DNA of 64,000 nt, from NCBI RefSeq assembly GCF_020520425.1, contig NC_079487.1, positions 3,891,501-3,955,500 on the forward strand, written 5' to 3'. Source of the stretch: Spinacia oleracea (taxonomy: Eukaryota > Streptophyta > Magnoliopsida > Caryophyllales > Amaranthaceae). Below the pieces are notes generated by a model. That model ran no database searches. It was not told the DNA's origin and saw only the letters and a list, made by a program, of their open reading frames with translations. Of this stretch, positions 33,847 through 46,590 are shown piece after piece. The translations under genes and the position numbers were made by a program. Numbering within the stretch: position 1 is the first letter of the stretch; each line of letters opens with the position of its first letter.

Positions 33847-34599
33847 CCTTAGGGACAAGTGTGCATTTCCTAATTCCTTTGTCGCTCGATGCTTGCTCTT
33901 GAACATAAGGTAAGAGTTGTCATCCTTATTATGTCCAGAGGTGTTCCTCGGTTTCAGAGTTCAACTGATCAAATAAACAGATAATCATAGCCTATGATTC
34001 ATCCGAGCACGGCCATGCATTTCACAGTTTCTAGCTCTCCGAGTGGCCTTGTACAACTTTTAAGCATCTCATCCCGATTTATGGGAGGACAATCCCAATC
34101 TTGCGATCTTGATATTAGACTTCGTTTGATAGGTGATTACCTGAGCGTTGCCTTTATAGCCTCCTTTTACGGTGCGACGGTTGGTCAACGTCAAAGCAAC
34201 CAGTTCTCAAACAAGTAATCTCAAATCACTCAGGTATTGAGGATTTAGTGTCTAATAATTTAATGAAATTTACTTATGGCAGATTTTCATCTCTTACAGT
34301 AAAGTTTCATAGGTCTTGTCCGATACTAGTCTTCCCAAAGTAAGTATCTATGCAAATGATTATGACATTGCCATGTCCACATAGTTCAAGAAACAGAACT
34401 ACTAGTCATCTTGCATTCTAATCGTCTAACGTTTTCTATGCGTCCAATTTTATAGAAAACTCCGACTAGGGACCATTTTCAATCTTTGACATTCAAGTTC
34501 ACTTGATAGACATTTCTTAGTCACAGGACTGGTCCTGACAGTCTATCTTGAATATATAGTCAAATTTGAAGGGACTCATCATTTAATACTAAACCAAGA

Positions 34600-37500
34600 T
34601 TAAATGGAATATGAAAATACATTTCATATATGATAAATGTTCAACCCCAATGTTTTATAACCATGGGCCTCAAACCCATCTTCTAAAACAATTCATGGAA
34701 TTCAAAGCTATGCTTGATTTCCAGTGCTACAACGTGAGTGTTGCTTCTCACTTGTTGCATAGGTTTAGTTATCATGCTTTGCCAATCTTAATATCCTTTT
34801 CATCGAATGTTCTTCGAGATATGATGATAAGATCTTTTCCAGTTTGTTTATTATGTGATCTAGTCTTTCTCGCTACAATGGTGGTTCTACGCATTTCTCA
34901 ATGAAGAACCATCAAGTTAGCAGACGTTTTTCTTGCTTCAAGAGTGGTTCTACGCATTTTTCAATGAAGAACCATCAAGCCAGCAGATAGGTGATCTACC
35001 CAAGTTCAGTGAAGAACTTTAAACAACCCTCTTTTATTGCTTCTTAGGCAATAAGTACTTTTACTTCAACTGTTTAGGTTGCTAGTGATGCTTTGTTTGG
35101 ATTTACTTATCCAAGCAGTTCACAAACATGTGGAAGACTTTCCAGCTGTATCTTAGAACATAGAAATTATTATTTTAATTTCCCACGCAACAACTCATGG
35201 TCTCCAATCCATGTTGCCATTTCAAAACACGATGCTCTATAGCTCGTCCTTGCCAATGGTTAACTCCAAAGGGTCTTGCTTGATCCTTTGCCAGTGTTTA
35301 TGCGTGTAGCATCAATATTTAGCATATCTTTATTTCCTTGAATCAAGAACTATTCCTATGTACCTTTTCAAGTACCATAAGTATTCTTGATCTCAATCTA
35401 GTTGATCTTCACTTAGATCAATAGAGATTGGTATATGTTCGTCATGCCTAAAGTCATACGATACGTTTTTGGCGATCCTCATATTATATCATACATGATA
35501 AATTCTTTTGCAGAATAATTCCCAATTGAATTCTATTCATGTAACTTTAGCTTATCTAGTTTCAGTAGATACTAAATTCGGCTAAATTCTTTGACATATA
35601 ATATAGGTTATGAATCTCATTTAGACTCTTTGATGTTTAACTTAGTAAATGCTTATACATAGTTCAAACATCCTTTACTTAGATTTATTCACATGGGTCG
35701 AATATCTCCAATGGAGACTTTCGTGTTTGATTTAGTAAATGCCATTACTTAATCTAAAACAATATTATAAGATCTTTGTAAATAGATCTTAATACCCAGT
35801 ATGTACTAAGTTTCGCCATGGTCCATTATTGATGAATAATTTCAAATCTAAGTCATTAGCATTTGAATGTTATTTCACAATAGAGAGATATGTGTGTGAT
35901 ACACATAGGACCAAATAAGTTTTTATGTACTCCCACTAAACTTCTTATACATCTATAAGAATCATGTATATTTTATGAAACTAAAATGCTTATTAGCTTC
36001 ACTTAAAATACAGTTCCAATTCCCAATTGCTTGCTTAAATCTGTACGTAGATTTTATAAGCTAGCTTTCCTTTTCAAGCATTTATTTGGATCCACAAATT
36101 CTATGACATACCATGTACATATTATATTCCAACATTTGATTGAGGAATACGTTTTGTCATCCAATTGCCATATGTACCAATATGCAATCATTGCTTGAAT
36201 TATAGACTTAAGCATTACGATTTTGCATGAGGTTTCAACACAATCCATGCCATGAATTTGCTTGTAACCTTTAGCAACTAATCTAGCTTTGTGTGTGAAC
36301 ACAATTCCATGTTTGATGGTTTTTATCCTTAAAACAAACTTGCAACCAATAGGTGTGAAACTATTCTTGCAAATCAACAAAATTTCAATTTTGTCATCAA
36401 AACATTGAGTATGTTTTATGGCCTCTAACCATTTAAAACATTTGAGTCTATATATGGCTTCTAACCATTTTAGGGAATCTGGGTTTCGTCATAGCTTTCT
36501 TACAAGTCACAAACTCATTAATCTACATGATAATAGTTTGACTGCAAGTTGTAGGTTTCTTCACTATTTAATAGAAGAATCTCATAGTTTCATTGACCTG
36601 ATCTCTATGTTTCTTCACTATCTAATAGAAGAATCTCATAGTTTCAGTGACTTGAATTCTATGCCTACTTGGGTATAGAACATCAAACAATAGAATATCA
36701 ATAGCCACTTGAAAGTCCTTTGAATATTCTGTTCTCCTTGAAGCACTTGTAAAGTCTTCTAAGAGATGTCTATTCTTTAAAGCCACTTCTAAAGTCCTTA
36801 AAGAATAAGTTCGGATTTTCTGAAGCACTTCGAAAAGCTTCCGGAATGTCCGTTTATGTTTGTTGTTCGCCTCGAAAACTTTCGAGGTCTATTTTCTCCC
36901 ACTTGTCATTTTGGAAACGAATCTCCAAAAGGACATTATTTCGAGCAAACAAACATTATGTTCTCAAAAATTCGTGGTAGAAACAATACCCTTGTGTCTC
37001 ATTTGAATAAATCACAATGAAACATATATCTAGACTTGGGCCTTAGTTTGTTGAATAACAAACACTAAGCTCCCACTGAGTTTAGCAACTCTTTAGATAT
37101 ATATAATTGAAAAGATATCCTGAAATTACTTTTCAATAGCTTTGACGAATTTGGTTTAGTTTGGTGGTAGTTGAGCATTTTGTTTTAGAAATTATAGGAA
37201 AAGTTTTTATGATTCATCATTAATCGAATCAAGTACCAATTGACTTCGATTATTCCAACTAAGATATGCCATATCTTATGGAGCTAGATTGTGAAATTAC
37301 AACACACAATCATTGATGATCATATTTGGTCTCAAGTAATCATCAACATGATCTAACCTAGATCTTTATGATTTCTTGCCAAGTGGATTTATACTTCTGA
37401 ATCTTTGAACTAGCCAAACAGATTCAAACTTATATCACTTTGAGTAAATAAACCTATATTCACTCAAATCTGTGTGAAATAATAAAGTCATAAAATCTTT

Positions 37501-38750
37501 CTTTAGCTTTGATCTCTATTGTCTAGGCGTTCTAACAATAGTTCATATCTTTTGTTACTTTTAACAAGTAAGACTAGTTGTCTTAAAATGATCTAGAAAT
37601 CAATCAACTTTCAAAAGTCCATCAAAATAGAGCTTTTGAATGTTAACTTGTTGATATGGTCTAAGCAACAATGCCAAAGATTAGTGGAACTCAAATCAAG
37701 GGGTTGATTTGAACCTAGTAAAGTTCTTTAAAGAGTTGTTTGTTTTAATCAAGCATATTGACTCAACCTGTAATTGACCATTTCATTCAAATAAACAAAC
37801 ATTGTTTTTGTTTTTCTTGAATGTGAGTCTTTTTGTGTTTGAAGCAGAAATTTAGGTATGCTGATTATGGAACAAAATAGCCATTAAGTTCCAGCCTTTG
37901 AAAGGACTTAAAACAAACTTAGATGACCCTACAATTAATGTAGCATTGCCATGCTTCATTTCCCACTTGTAGGTCATTAGTGTATCCTAGCTTCCATTAT
38001 TTGAGTTATTACCGAAGTAAGAACCTCAAGCGGTATATGATACCAAGGAAGTTTGATTCCTAGGTCACTTCTCTTTAAACATAAACTTATAGGTAGAAAC
38101 GGAATTATAAATTCCTTTCATTTGTTCCTTTGTTTTCCTATTTCTTGTACCCTTTCTTATAGTCTTAAGAATTGAATTCTTTAGTGTTGACTTTTATACT
38201 TTGTTAGACATGTCCAATGTCACCAACAAGGTTCTTTACCATTTTAATTTACGTTGAATATTTTGTTTCAACTAGATGATCTTACCAGAAGCTTCTAAAG
38301 TTCTCTAAGTATCGATCTATTCGAATGTCTAGGGACTAGACTCATTCGAGAATTAAATGGACAAAGATATTAGGTTGTTAACCATTGGTAAAGCTGAGCG
38401 TTTAAACTCAATGCTTTATGATCTCAAAACTACATTGTATCTTGATTTCACAAGCACCAATTGGTTTGCCATTCGATTTTGATATTCGAAAACAACCATA
38501 AAAGTCGCTAAAAGAAACGTACATTTTAAATTGCTCATTTTCTCTCATTTCCGTGAATCATTCTTGGATTCACTACCAATCGAGGAAATTTACTGTTACC
38601 TTTCTAAAAGGATTTATTGCAGTGCAAGATATTTAATTATAAACAATAATTAAAACATACATTGAAGCATGCAAAGTCTAAACATTTATCATGAATAATA
38701 ACTTGAAATTAAAGCAACCATGCAATTCAAACAAGTTATTAGCATTTTAT
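34600..38750 (-). pseudogene. Degenerate gag-pol of C2
   Basis: Only fragments are recognisable on the minus strand. The best is 36380-36054 (KARLVAKGYKQIHGMDC, matching the C1 RT segment at residues 861-880, then a diverged WQLDDKT block). Traces of pol order are seen elsewhere, for example the Ser/Thr-Cys-rich zone opposite 36850-36960. The region has many stops and indels, is AT-rich, and carries local duplications: a 47-bp GGTTCTACGCATTT unit at 34880-34980 and a CACTATTTAATAGAAGAATC unit at 36560-36650. No frame over about 110 codons survives. Confidence 0.75.
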
Positions 38751-41404
38751 TCGATTTTATTGTTCCGGCAGGTGTGAATAAAATGATTCCAAGACCCTAA
38801 AACCATTGAAGAATTAAGCACAGTTTGTCGACTCAATTCTAAAACATTTTAGGTAAGCAAAAGCCTTTTGCTAATAGTCTAGAAACTACTCTTGGTTGAT
38901 AGGTACGTCTAAGAACTTATTAGGTAAACCTATCGATTTTGCCACGACATAAAAGGACTCCTTACTTATATCGTTGAGTTTCACCAAAACTAACATGTAC
39001 TCACAATTATTTGTGTACCTTGCCCCTTTAGGACCAATAAGTAACACCTCGCTGAGCGAAAACTATTACTAGATTGATGTAAAGGATATCCAAGCAAGTG
39101 TATATTTTGGCATGGCACCTTTTAACTCAATTTTTAAGTTTGGAACTTAAGGCTCTTACTATGTTGGTTAGATTTTAAGTGAACTAAAATCCTTAATCAT
39201 GCAACATAATCAAGCTGTAATCTCATGCATTTTAAGACATATTTAAAGCAATAAATAACTTAAAGCATGCATAAGATAAATGTGATCTAGTATGGCCCGA
39301 CTTCATCTTGAAGCTTTAACTTCAAAGTCCGTCTTGAAAATCTCCGTGGGAGGCACCATTTTCTTCAAATAGGATAAGCTATAACTAATTACAACTATTT
39401 GATGGTACGCAGACCATATTTGAATTGAAAAATAACTTTGGTACTTTAGACCAATTACATTCAAATTAATGGTACGCAGACCATATTTTCTATCCTATTT
39501 GGGCCATACTAGTCACTTCATAACCTGCAAAACAGTACATATACAATATATACCATTCACCCATTCATTATCATGAATGGCCCACATAGCTGGTTAGTCA
39601 AACACATTATGCATCACGTAAACATTTGCAGCAATTAATCAAGGGCACCAATAATCTATCAATTATTCAGTCCTTATTAATTCTAATCAAGTTGTTTTAA
39701 CCTTAAGGATTTGTAGACCTAATTAAGAGTTTATGACTAAAAAGCGCTCCCACTTAAACCAATAAATTCATATGCTTTACTAATTTTAAACATAAAAATG
39801 TATTTCTAGTCTAACCGGAAACATACAAATTTAATTAAAATTTAAAGCTCATATAAATTTATAATTGAATCCAAAAAGTTTAATTTAATTTCAGTCGTTA
39901 TTTAAATTAATTCATGATTTTAATTTTAGTAAAATAATTAGAATAAATAACATTTATTATAATTACAATATTCAAAATTAAAATCCAAGAAAATAATTTA
40001 AATTATTAATTTTAAAATTAATTAAAATTACGTAAACTGAAAAATTTCAAATTAAACATTCAAAGCGATCTAATCGTAACGCAAACACCCTACACATTGC
40101 ACGCCCATGGGCCGCACGCACACAGCCATCGCTGGCCATGTGCGCGCAGCCTATGCGCTCGTCGCATAGCTGCTGCATCACCATCGCAAGCCTCCGCACG
40201 CTGTGGTGCTCGCTGCGCGCGCGCCAGCGCTCGTCGCACGCGAGCCATCGCTTGCAGTGCGCGCGAGCCATCGCTCGCTTGGCGCGCGACATCGCTCGCT
40301 GGGCGCGCGACATCGCTCGCTGTGCGCGCGACATCGCTCGCTGTGCGCGCGAGCAACGCTGGGCGCAGCGCTCGTGGCACGCGAGCTTGCGCTCGCTGCG
40401 CGCGAGGCTGCGCGCTCATGCGCGAGGCAGTGCGCGTTGTGGCGCAGCTCGCTTGCTGCCCACACGCGACTGCCTTGGCTCGCCCTTCGCCCATGCCCAT
40501 TCGTCCATTGCTCGTGGCCCACGACACAAGGCAGGGCTGCTGCCTTGTGCTCGTGCACTACGCCCTTGCTCATTGCATTCGTGCCGCACGGGCGACGAGC
40601 TCCCTTGCTCGTCGTCGCATGCCCGCATTATACAACACCCCTTAAGGGTAACACGAAGCGTCCATTGCTTTGTGCGTGCAAGTTATATGAACGAATCGCA
40701 TAAAAAATTTAAAATTTATAAAATTAATGACAAATTAATAAATATTATTAATTTCATAATTTTAGGGCGAAAAATCGAAAATTTATTATCCAATTGATTT
40801 CCGATTGTTATGGATTCAAGTCTAGGTCATAAAAATTTAAAATTTATCATAAATTTACAATTTTTATGGTGGTTTTTAATCATAGGTTTCTAATTAAATT
40901 ACAATTAATTATGAAAATCAAATTAATTCTAAATTATTCTAATTTTCAACAAATTAATCATAATTACAAATTAGATTGCATAATTAACAAGACTAGGCAT
41001 TCAAACTTTTTAAACATATGCAGTAGGTCAATCAAAAATTCAAGATTTATCAACAAGAATCGCAAATATTTAATTTAACATCTTAAATTTACGAAATTTT
41101 GCATTCGAAAAACTAAAACCTTCGAAAAGTCATAGTTAGGCTTCGAATTTGAGAATTCTGGGTTCGGCAGAAAAATACCTTTTTTTGTCAAAATTTTAGA
41201 ATGCCTTTTACATGCGGAATTGACACAAAAATCACTCGATTTGGATGAGTAACGAAGAAACTGCCGAAAAACTGCGTACGTATAATTAAATAAACGCAAT
41301 TTGCAATTAATTAACAATTACGAAAATTAATCACCCCTTTTAATTCTTGCAAATTTGTAATATTTAACCATGTTTATGCAATTTAGATTATGAAAATAAT
41401 AAGG
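38751..41404 (-). other. C2 5' leader
   Basis: It is aligned throughout with the C1 leader, with the same CGGCAGGTGTGAATAAAATG and ATGGTACGCAGACCATATTT landmarks, an AT-rich stretch and a GC-rich minisatellite (40090-40640). No real gene. Confidence 0.75.
40090..40640. repeat. GC-rich minisatellite in the C2 leader
   Basis: Units of about 21 bp with GCGCGCGACATCGCTCGCTG in a row at 40265-40350, then less regular copies. Long frames on both strands are artefacts. Confidence 0.85.
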
Positions 41405-41419
41405 GGCTCATGATACCAC
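41405..41419 (-). other. Primer binding site of C2
   Basis: GTGGTATCATGAGCC on the minus strand, next to the 5' LTR start. Compared with the standard Met-type site there is one inserted base, as in C1. Confidence 0.75.
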
Positions 41420-42849
41420 TGTTAGGTTATGATACATATGATATTACATAAATCATGCGGAAACAACCATTAACCCAGGATTACATATTATTTACACATA
41501 ATCATATAGCATAATTTAGATGCATACTCTTTGTTGCGTGCCCTCCCTAGCTGCGCCCGAACCGAACCAGAACAAGTCTTTAGGACTCCAAGTGTCGTCC
41601 CTCCGTAGATAGTCCACAGCACGTCCGGATCCGCCTTAAGATTAACCAACTAGAATCGCCCTTAAGGTACTAGAATTTTCGGCACTTTTGAGCAAGATGT
41701 GTGGCTGAATTTTTTTCTCAAAAACTCACTTTGAATACTTTTTAAACTCGTTATAAATTGTGAACCCAGGCCACATATTTATAGGGTTATGGAAAGGGAA
41801 TTGGAATCCTATTCAGATACAAATTAATTAAACCTAGAATCCTACAAGAACTCTAATTTAATTAATTTATCAAATAGAATTAGGAATTTAATCATTAACC
41901 GAACTCTGCACGTTTTAGGAAACGTGCACGAACACAAACACTTACGCACACACACACACGGCAGCCTCGATGGGCCGCCCATGCGTGCGTGCGAGCAGCA
42001 GCCCACGCAGCGAGGCCTGCGCGAGCCACAAGCCCGCGAAAGCACCCGCGCGCGCTGCGCGCGCTGTGCGCGCTGCCACGGCCTGCTGGGCCTGGCCTTG
42101 CGCTGGGCCTGGCGTGGCTGTTTGTGTGGCGCGCTTGGCTTGCTGGGCGATGGCCTGGCTTCGTGCTGGGCCCTCGTCCGGCAGGCCTCGTCCGATGCTT
42201 ATTCGTACGATACGCTTCCGATTAAATTTCCGATTCCGGAATTCATTTCCGATACGAACAATATTTAACATTTCCGATTCCGGAATTAATTTCCGTTTCG
42301 AACAAATATTTAATATTTCCGTTTCCGGAATTATTTTCCGATTCTGGTAATATCTCCGATTCTGACAATATTTCCGTTTCCGGCAATATTTCCGATTCTG
42401 GTAATATTTCCATTTCCGATAATATTTTCCGATACGTACCATGTTTCCGTTTCCGGCAACATCTACGACTTGGATAATATTTATATTTCCGATACGATCC
42501 ATATTTCCGTTTCCGGCAATATCATCGTTTCCGGAGTATTCATTTCTTGCCTGTGACGATCTCAGCTCCCACTGAAACCAAGATCCGTCGATTCCGAATA
42601 TCCATAGATAGAGTATTTAATGCCATTAAATACTTGATCCGTTTACGTACTATTTGTGTGACCCTACGGGTTCAGTCAAGAGTAAGCTGTGGATTAATAT
42701 CATTAATTCCACTTGAACTGAAGCGGCCTCTAGCTAGGCATTCAGCTCACTTGATCTCACTGAATTATTAACTTGTTAATTAATACTGAACCGCATTTAT
42801 TAGACTTATCATAGAATGCATACTTGGACCAAGGGCATTATTTCCTTCA
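41420..42849 (-). repeat. 5' LTR of C2
   Basis: 1430 bp. It is nearly identical to 32406-33833; the differences seen are near 41769, 41862, 41899, 41952 (an extra CA) and 42039. Confidence 0.94.
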
Positions 42850-42863
42850 AAAACCCCCCTACA

Positions 42864-43414
42864 GAACGGAAGACAGCGTCGAAGATCCATTGACTAAACC
42901 GTTGCCACAAGTGAAGCACAACGCGCATGTCGAAACCATGGGAATCAAGAATATTGGAGAATGGCTTTGATTTTCTTTGTTTTATTTTGGAACATTTGTT
43001 GGATTTATGTTTGAAACAATTGGTTAACCATTTGTATTTATAAAATTATATTTTTCGTATCCATTTAATTATGGTTTAGTATTAAATGACGAATTCCAAG
43101 TGATTTAAAAATATTCAAATGGGATATCAAGATTGGAGTCTTTGATAAAGAAGCACCCATAAGTGAAATTGAACATTGATTCACAAAAGGATCCCTAATC
43201 CAGGTCATTAAACGGTTGGACGAATGAAGATTAGATTGCAAGTAGATTTATAATTCAGTTTCTTGAACTAGATGGGACTTGGATGTAATTTTTTTTTTGT
43301 TGCATAGATACTTATTATAATTCGTATCAGATTGACCATGAGGACACTTTAAGTTATTAAAGTCGTCATAAGTAGTTCTCATTAATGGTGATTAGAACCT
43401 ATTCCTCATCCATT
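42864..43414 (+). pseudogene. Copia C0, right part: polyprotein end and 3' region
   Basis: It starts with the duplicated GAACG, then continues the C0 frame across the G1 insertion: the ending EDPLTKPLPQVKHNAHVETM and GEWL stop at 42970 match the C1 C-terminus almost residue for residue. After the stop, about 440 bp match the C1 3' untranslated region in a diverged form. The family homology ends near 43414, where a different Copia fragment begins, so C0 has lost its 3' LTR. Confidence 0.85.
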
Positions 43415-44330
43415 GAGTAGCCCTATGGTTGTAAGATCGCTTAATGTGGATAAGAAACCTTCCTGCCCTTGTGTTTGGGGTTACAAATTGAGTACCTAAA
43501 GAATGGAATCCTTATGCATCAAAACATATATAGAAAAAGTGCTAAAAAATGGTTCTCTATGAATCAAGCATATCCATTGAGTAGGCCTATCACTTGATGT
43601 GGATAAGGACCCTTTCCGTCCTCGAGAAAATAATGAAGAAATTTCTTGGTCTTGAAGTACCATACATAAGTGCAATTGGGGAATTGTTGTATGTTTCTAG
43701 TCATACCAGACCTGGCATATCACATTATATAAATTTGTTAGCAGGGTTTAGCTCATGTCTGACCCGGAAGTATTGGAATGGGATTAAACATGTACTTTGT
43801 TACCTACAAGGTACAAAAGATATGTGTTTGTTCTTTCCTAATCTATCCAAAGAAGGTTTAGTTGGTTTTGAAGATGTAGGATATTTATCTGATCCTCATA
43901 ATGGTATGTCACAAATAGGATATGTAATTACATGTGGAGGTACTGCCATTTCTTGGCGTTCTACAAAACAAACTATTACAGCTACTTCTTGTAACCATTC
44001 TAAGATTTTGGCAATCCATGAGGCTAGTCTGAATGTGTATGACTAAGGTATGTGATTTAACATATAAGAGAAGTTGTGGCTTATCCTCCGGAAAAGAGGC
44101 ACCAAAACATTTATATGAGGATAATGCAACATGTATCGCACAACTCAAAGAAGGATACATCAAAGGGGATAGAACAAAACACATCTCACCAAAACTCTTT
44201 TTAACTCTTGAACTTTAGAAGAATGACGATATAAATGTCTTGTAGATTCCTTCAAGTGAAAATTTGGTAGATTTGTTTACTAAGGCACTTTCTACTACTA
44301 CATTTAAAAAGTTAATTCACCTCATTGGAT
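43415..44330 (+). pseudogene. Copia C3 pol fragment (end of RT, RNase H)
   Basis: A second Copia lineage. The motif order is a STPMVVRSL-like linker, DKDPFRPRE-like text, VPYISAIGELLYVSSHTRPG, LLAGFSSCLTRKYWNGIKH, a GYLSDPHNGMSQIGYV block, CGGTAISWRSTKQTITATS, then a decayed HISPKLF and LVDLFTKALSTTTFKK end. The linker appears twice (43415-43470 and 43574-43625), suggesting a local duplication. In-frame stops are present. The LTR of the same family follows at 44516. Confidence 0.8.
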
Positions 44331-44602
44331 TGCACGATGCACTATTTTTTCCTTCAGTGATGTTATCATTAGGGGAGTAAATGCTCAATGCACTTTTTTT
44401 CCTTAACCATGATTTTTTCACACTACGCTTTCCTGATAAGGTTTTTAATGAGGTAACATGTCATGCGCATTATGAGGCATTGCATTGTTTTGGATAATGG
44501 AGATCCAATGGAGAGTGTTATAATTTATATATTAGTGTGGATGCTCATTATAACCTTACCCTATATAATGTATGTATGTGTATATATTATGTCTATTGAA
44601 TA

Positions 44603-44976
44603 CTCCATTCGTCCCGAAATACTCGCTCCAGTTTGACCGGAACAAAATTTAGGTAATTTTATTGACTTATTATTTAATTAGGTGGTAGTTGATAGTAGTG
44701 TATTTTTTTTTTAATATAGTTAGTGGTAAATGTGTGAACTTTTTGAGGGGGATGAGGGTGGGGTGTATGGGACCACAAAATAAATTGTGAGAGGGGATGG
44801 GGATGGGGGGGTGAATTTTTTAATGTTTTTTAGAAAATAGGAATATAGGTAGGTCCATGACAAGTGAGAGAAATTATATAACATAGTAAAGTATGTCATT
44901 TATAGAAATGGGGCGAATATTAAGGGGTGACTTTATAAGGAAAGCAAAGAGAGTACGTATTAAGGGACAGAGGGAG
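44603..44976. mobile_element. Stowaway-like MITE inside the C3 LTR
   Basis: TA duplications at 44601-44602 and 44977-44978. Terminal inverted repeats are CTCCATTCGTCCCGAAATAC and, at the right end read in reverse, CTCCCTCTGTCCCTTAATAC. 374 bp, no coding. A partial second copy of its right half lies at about 44996-45190. Confidence 0.8.
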
Positions 44977-44995
44977 TAATATCATAACCCTAAAT

Positions 44996-45190
44996 GGGAC
45001 CACAAAATAAATTGTGAGGGGAAGGAGGAGGTGAGAGGTTGAGGGGTTGAATTTTTTAATGTTCTTTAAAGAAATAAGAATATAGATGGGTTCATGGTTA
45101 AGTGAGAGAAATGATTTAGTATTAGTAAAAATATGTCATTATAGAAACGAGGCGAGTATTAAAGAACGACTTTAAAAGAAAAGCGGGCGA
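44996..45190. repeat. Partial duplicate of the Stowaway-like MITE
   Basis: From GGGACCACAAAATAAATTGTG to GCGAGTATTAAAGAACGACTTTA it parallels 44770-44935 of the complete copy. The left and right termini are missing. Confidence 0.65.
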
Positions 45191-45246
45191 GCATAACCGA
45201 CCATTTCTCTCTTACTCTCTCCCTTTTCTCTCTATTTTCATGATAG

Positions 45247-45867
45247 GAAAATGTTTTTCCATCAGGGAAAATCGTAAAACGTTTATGCCAAACCAAATGG
45301 AGCCTACGTAAAAAAACGCCAAAATAAAAGGTCATTGGCTCACTATGTAGATTTTTTTTTTCTTTTTTAAAAAGAAACCAAATTATATAAAACAGACATC
45401 AGGAATAACACATGTCATTTTCTGGCTTAAATATTTCAGCCAAATTTTTTTCCTAAAAAGTCTTTATTTTATTATTTTGTTTATTTTATGTCCTTATTTA
45501 TTGACTATTTGTATGGAAAATTATTTGTTTATAGATTATGGAAATAATATATGCCACGTAATAATTTGCTAAAAATGTTTTTGGTAATATTTTAGTTGGA
45601 ATCTTTATACTCCGTATTAATAATAAAAAATATATTTATTCAATATTTTGGTCAAATCAGCATATTAGTAAATCGAATATTTTCCCCAAATTAGCATATC
45701 AAGTATATAAAATACGTAGTAGGGCATATTTTTCGGAGAGATATTCCAATCAAATATATTACAATAGTATAAAATTTAGGTCAAATAATTTTAAAATATT
45801 CCACAAAGTCTTATTTATAAAGGGTGACCACCAAGCCCAACTAACATGCTTTCATTATTTTGGGCTG
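45247..45867. other. AT-rich spacer, nothing recognised
   Basis: AT-rich sequence without an open frame of note, with poly-T and poly-A tracts. No element ends were found. Confidence 0.5.
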
Positions 45868-46428
45868 GACTTACACGTGTGAAAAGATGGTCGTGGGCTG
45901 GGTCGGACCGAGCCCACGGGCCGTGGTCGTAGCCGGACCGGGCCCACTGCAGGCCACGTTGTATTGTGTTGGGCCGGGCTGGAAAGTTCAAAACAAGGTC
46001 AAGGCCCGGCCCGAGCCCACATGCTTTTGTACCGGGCCGGCCCGTCGTGCCTAAGGCTAATTTTACTAAATTTAGCATGCTTTGTTGTGTCGGGTCGAGT
46101 CGTGCCATGCCTTGTCATGCTTTAACCAAAAAATTAAGGCCCAGGCCCGACTCACGACCGGGCTTGTTTAAACACAAGGCTCAGGCCCGACCCGATCCCA
46201 CAGGCTTTCGTTCCGGGCGGGGCAGGCCCGTCGTGCTTAAGGCTAATTTTACTAAATTTAACGTGCTTTGTCGTGTTGTGCTTTGTCGTGCTTTTACCAA
46301 AAAATTAAGGCCCAGGACCGGGCCACGGCCCAACCGGGCTTTTTTCGTGCTCGGGTCCGGCCGAGCTTTTTTTCGTGACGGGTCGGGTCGGGCTTCGGTC
46401 GGGCCACATCCATCTTTACACGTGTGAG
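45868..46428. mobile_element. GC-rich inverted-repeat element, possibly hAT-like
   Basis: Imperfect inverted ends: ACTTACACGTGTGAAAAGATGG on the left, and on the right, read in reverse, ACTCACACGTGTAAAGATGG. The interior has many GGGCCGGGC/GCCCGGCCC motifs and a ~185-bp tandem duplication (the unit with GTCGTGCTTAAGGCTAATTTTACTAAATTTA at about 46046 and 46228). Such GC-rich subterminal motifs are typical of plant hAT elements, which is only a suggestion here. Open frames inside are products of the repeats. Confidence 0.5.
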
Positions 46429-46439
46429 TAGGAAACAAT

Positions 46440-46590
46440 TACGTTCTTCCTTTTTTTTTCCTCTCCTCTAGTCATTTTCTCTCCTCTCCCCCTGCTTCTC
46501 TCTGGCGATTGTTCTTCGATTTTCTTCTATCATTGCTGCGAATTTCTCGACGATTTTTCTTCATTGATTCCACTCCATAATCAAGGTTAG
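46440..46590 (+). other. Possible non-coding first exon
   Basis: Pyrimidine-rich leader-like sequence (CTCTCCTCTCCCCCTGCTTCTC) ending TCCATAATCAAG|GTTAGG, a plausible donor, followed by T-rich intron-like sequence. It could be a 5' UTR exon of RPB11, with the downstream acceptor TTCGTTCTCTAG at 48778-48789. It could equally belong to a lost gene or transposon. Confidence 0.3.

Larger units (their letters stand above)
32406..42849 (-). mobile_element. Ty1/Copia element C2: young LTRs, ruined coding region
   Basis: 10,444 bp with target duplications AAAAC at 32401-32405 and 42850-42854, sited in the G1 3' LTR. The LTRs (1428 and 1430 bp) differ at about five positions by eye plus a CA-repeat length change. 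The tract, primer site, leader and 3' untranslated region match C1, but the 34600-38750 section where gag-pol should lie keeps only scattered homology with many stops. It looks like a non-autonomous member moved by enzymes from an intact relative. Confidence 0.93.
7022..42863 (+). mobile_element. Tat-like Ty3/Gypsy element G1, nested and defective, with antisense genes
   Basis: The LTRs start at 7022 and 30424, each with TGTAGACACCTAATTTGTG. Direct repeats GAACG lie at 7017-7021 and 42864-42868, and removing the element rejoins the C0 reading frame. Order: 5' LTR, primer site, motif-repeat leader, pol remnants (end of protease/RT lead-in fused to integrase), two antisense intron-bearing ORFs, 3' untranslated part, tract, 3' LTR. 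C1 interrupts the internal region and C2 the 3' LTR. Without them G1 is about 15 kb. Gag, protease and RT/RNase H are absent, so it cannot have moved by itself in its present form. The Tat assignment rests on integrase and on the LTR/tract style. Confidence 0.88.
44516..45246 (+). repeat. 3' LTR of C3, split by MITE sequence
   Basis: It starts TGTTATAATTTATATATTAG with the GGTGGATGCCCATTATAA-like segment found again in the C4 LTR at 52324. It is interrupted at 44601 and resumes near 45195 with ACCATTTCTCTCTTACTCTC...TTTCAT, again as in C4 (52430-52476). Without the inserts the LTR would be about 150 bp. Confidence 0.7.

Noticed and set aside
45815..46438. Frames in the GGGCCGGGC-rich region
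   Set aside because: Overlapping, repeat-driven and without homology. Treated as the interior of an inverted-repeat element.
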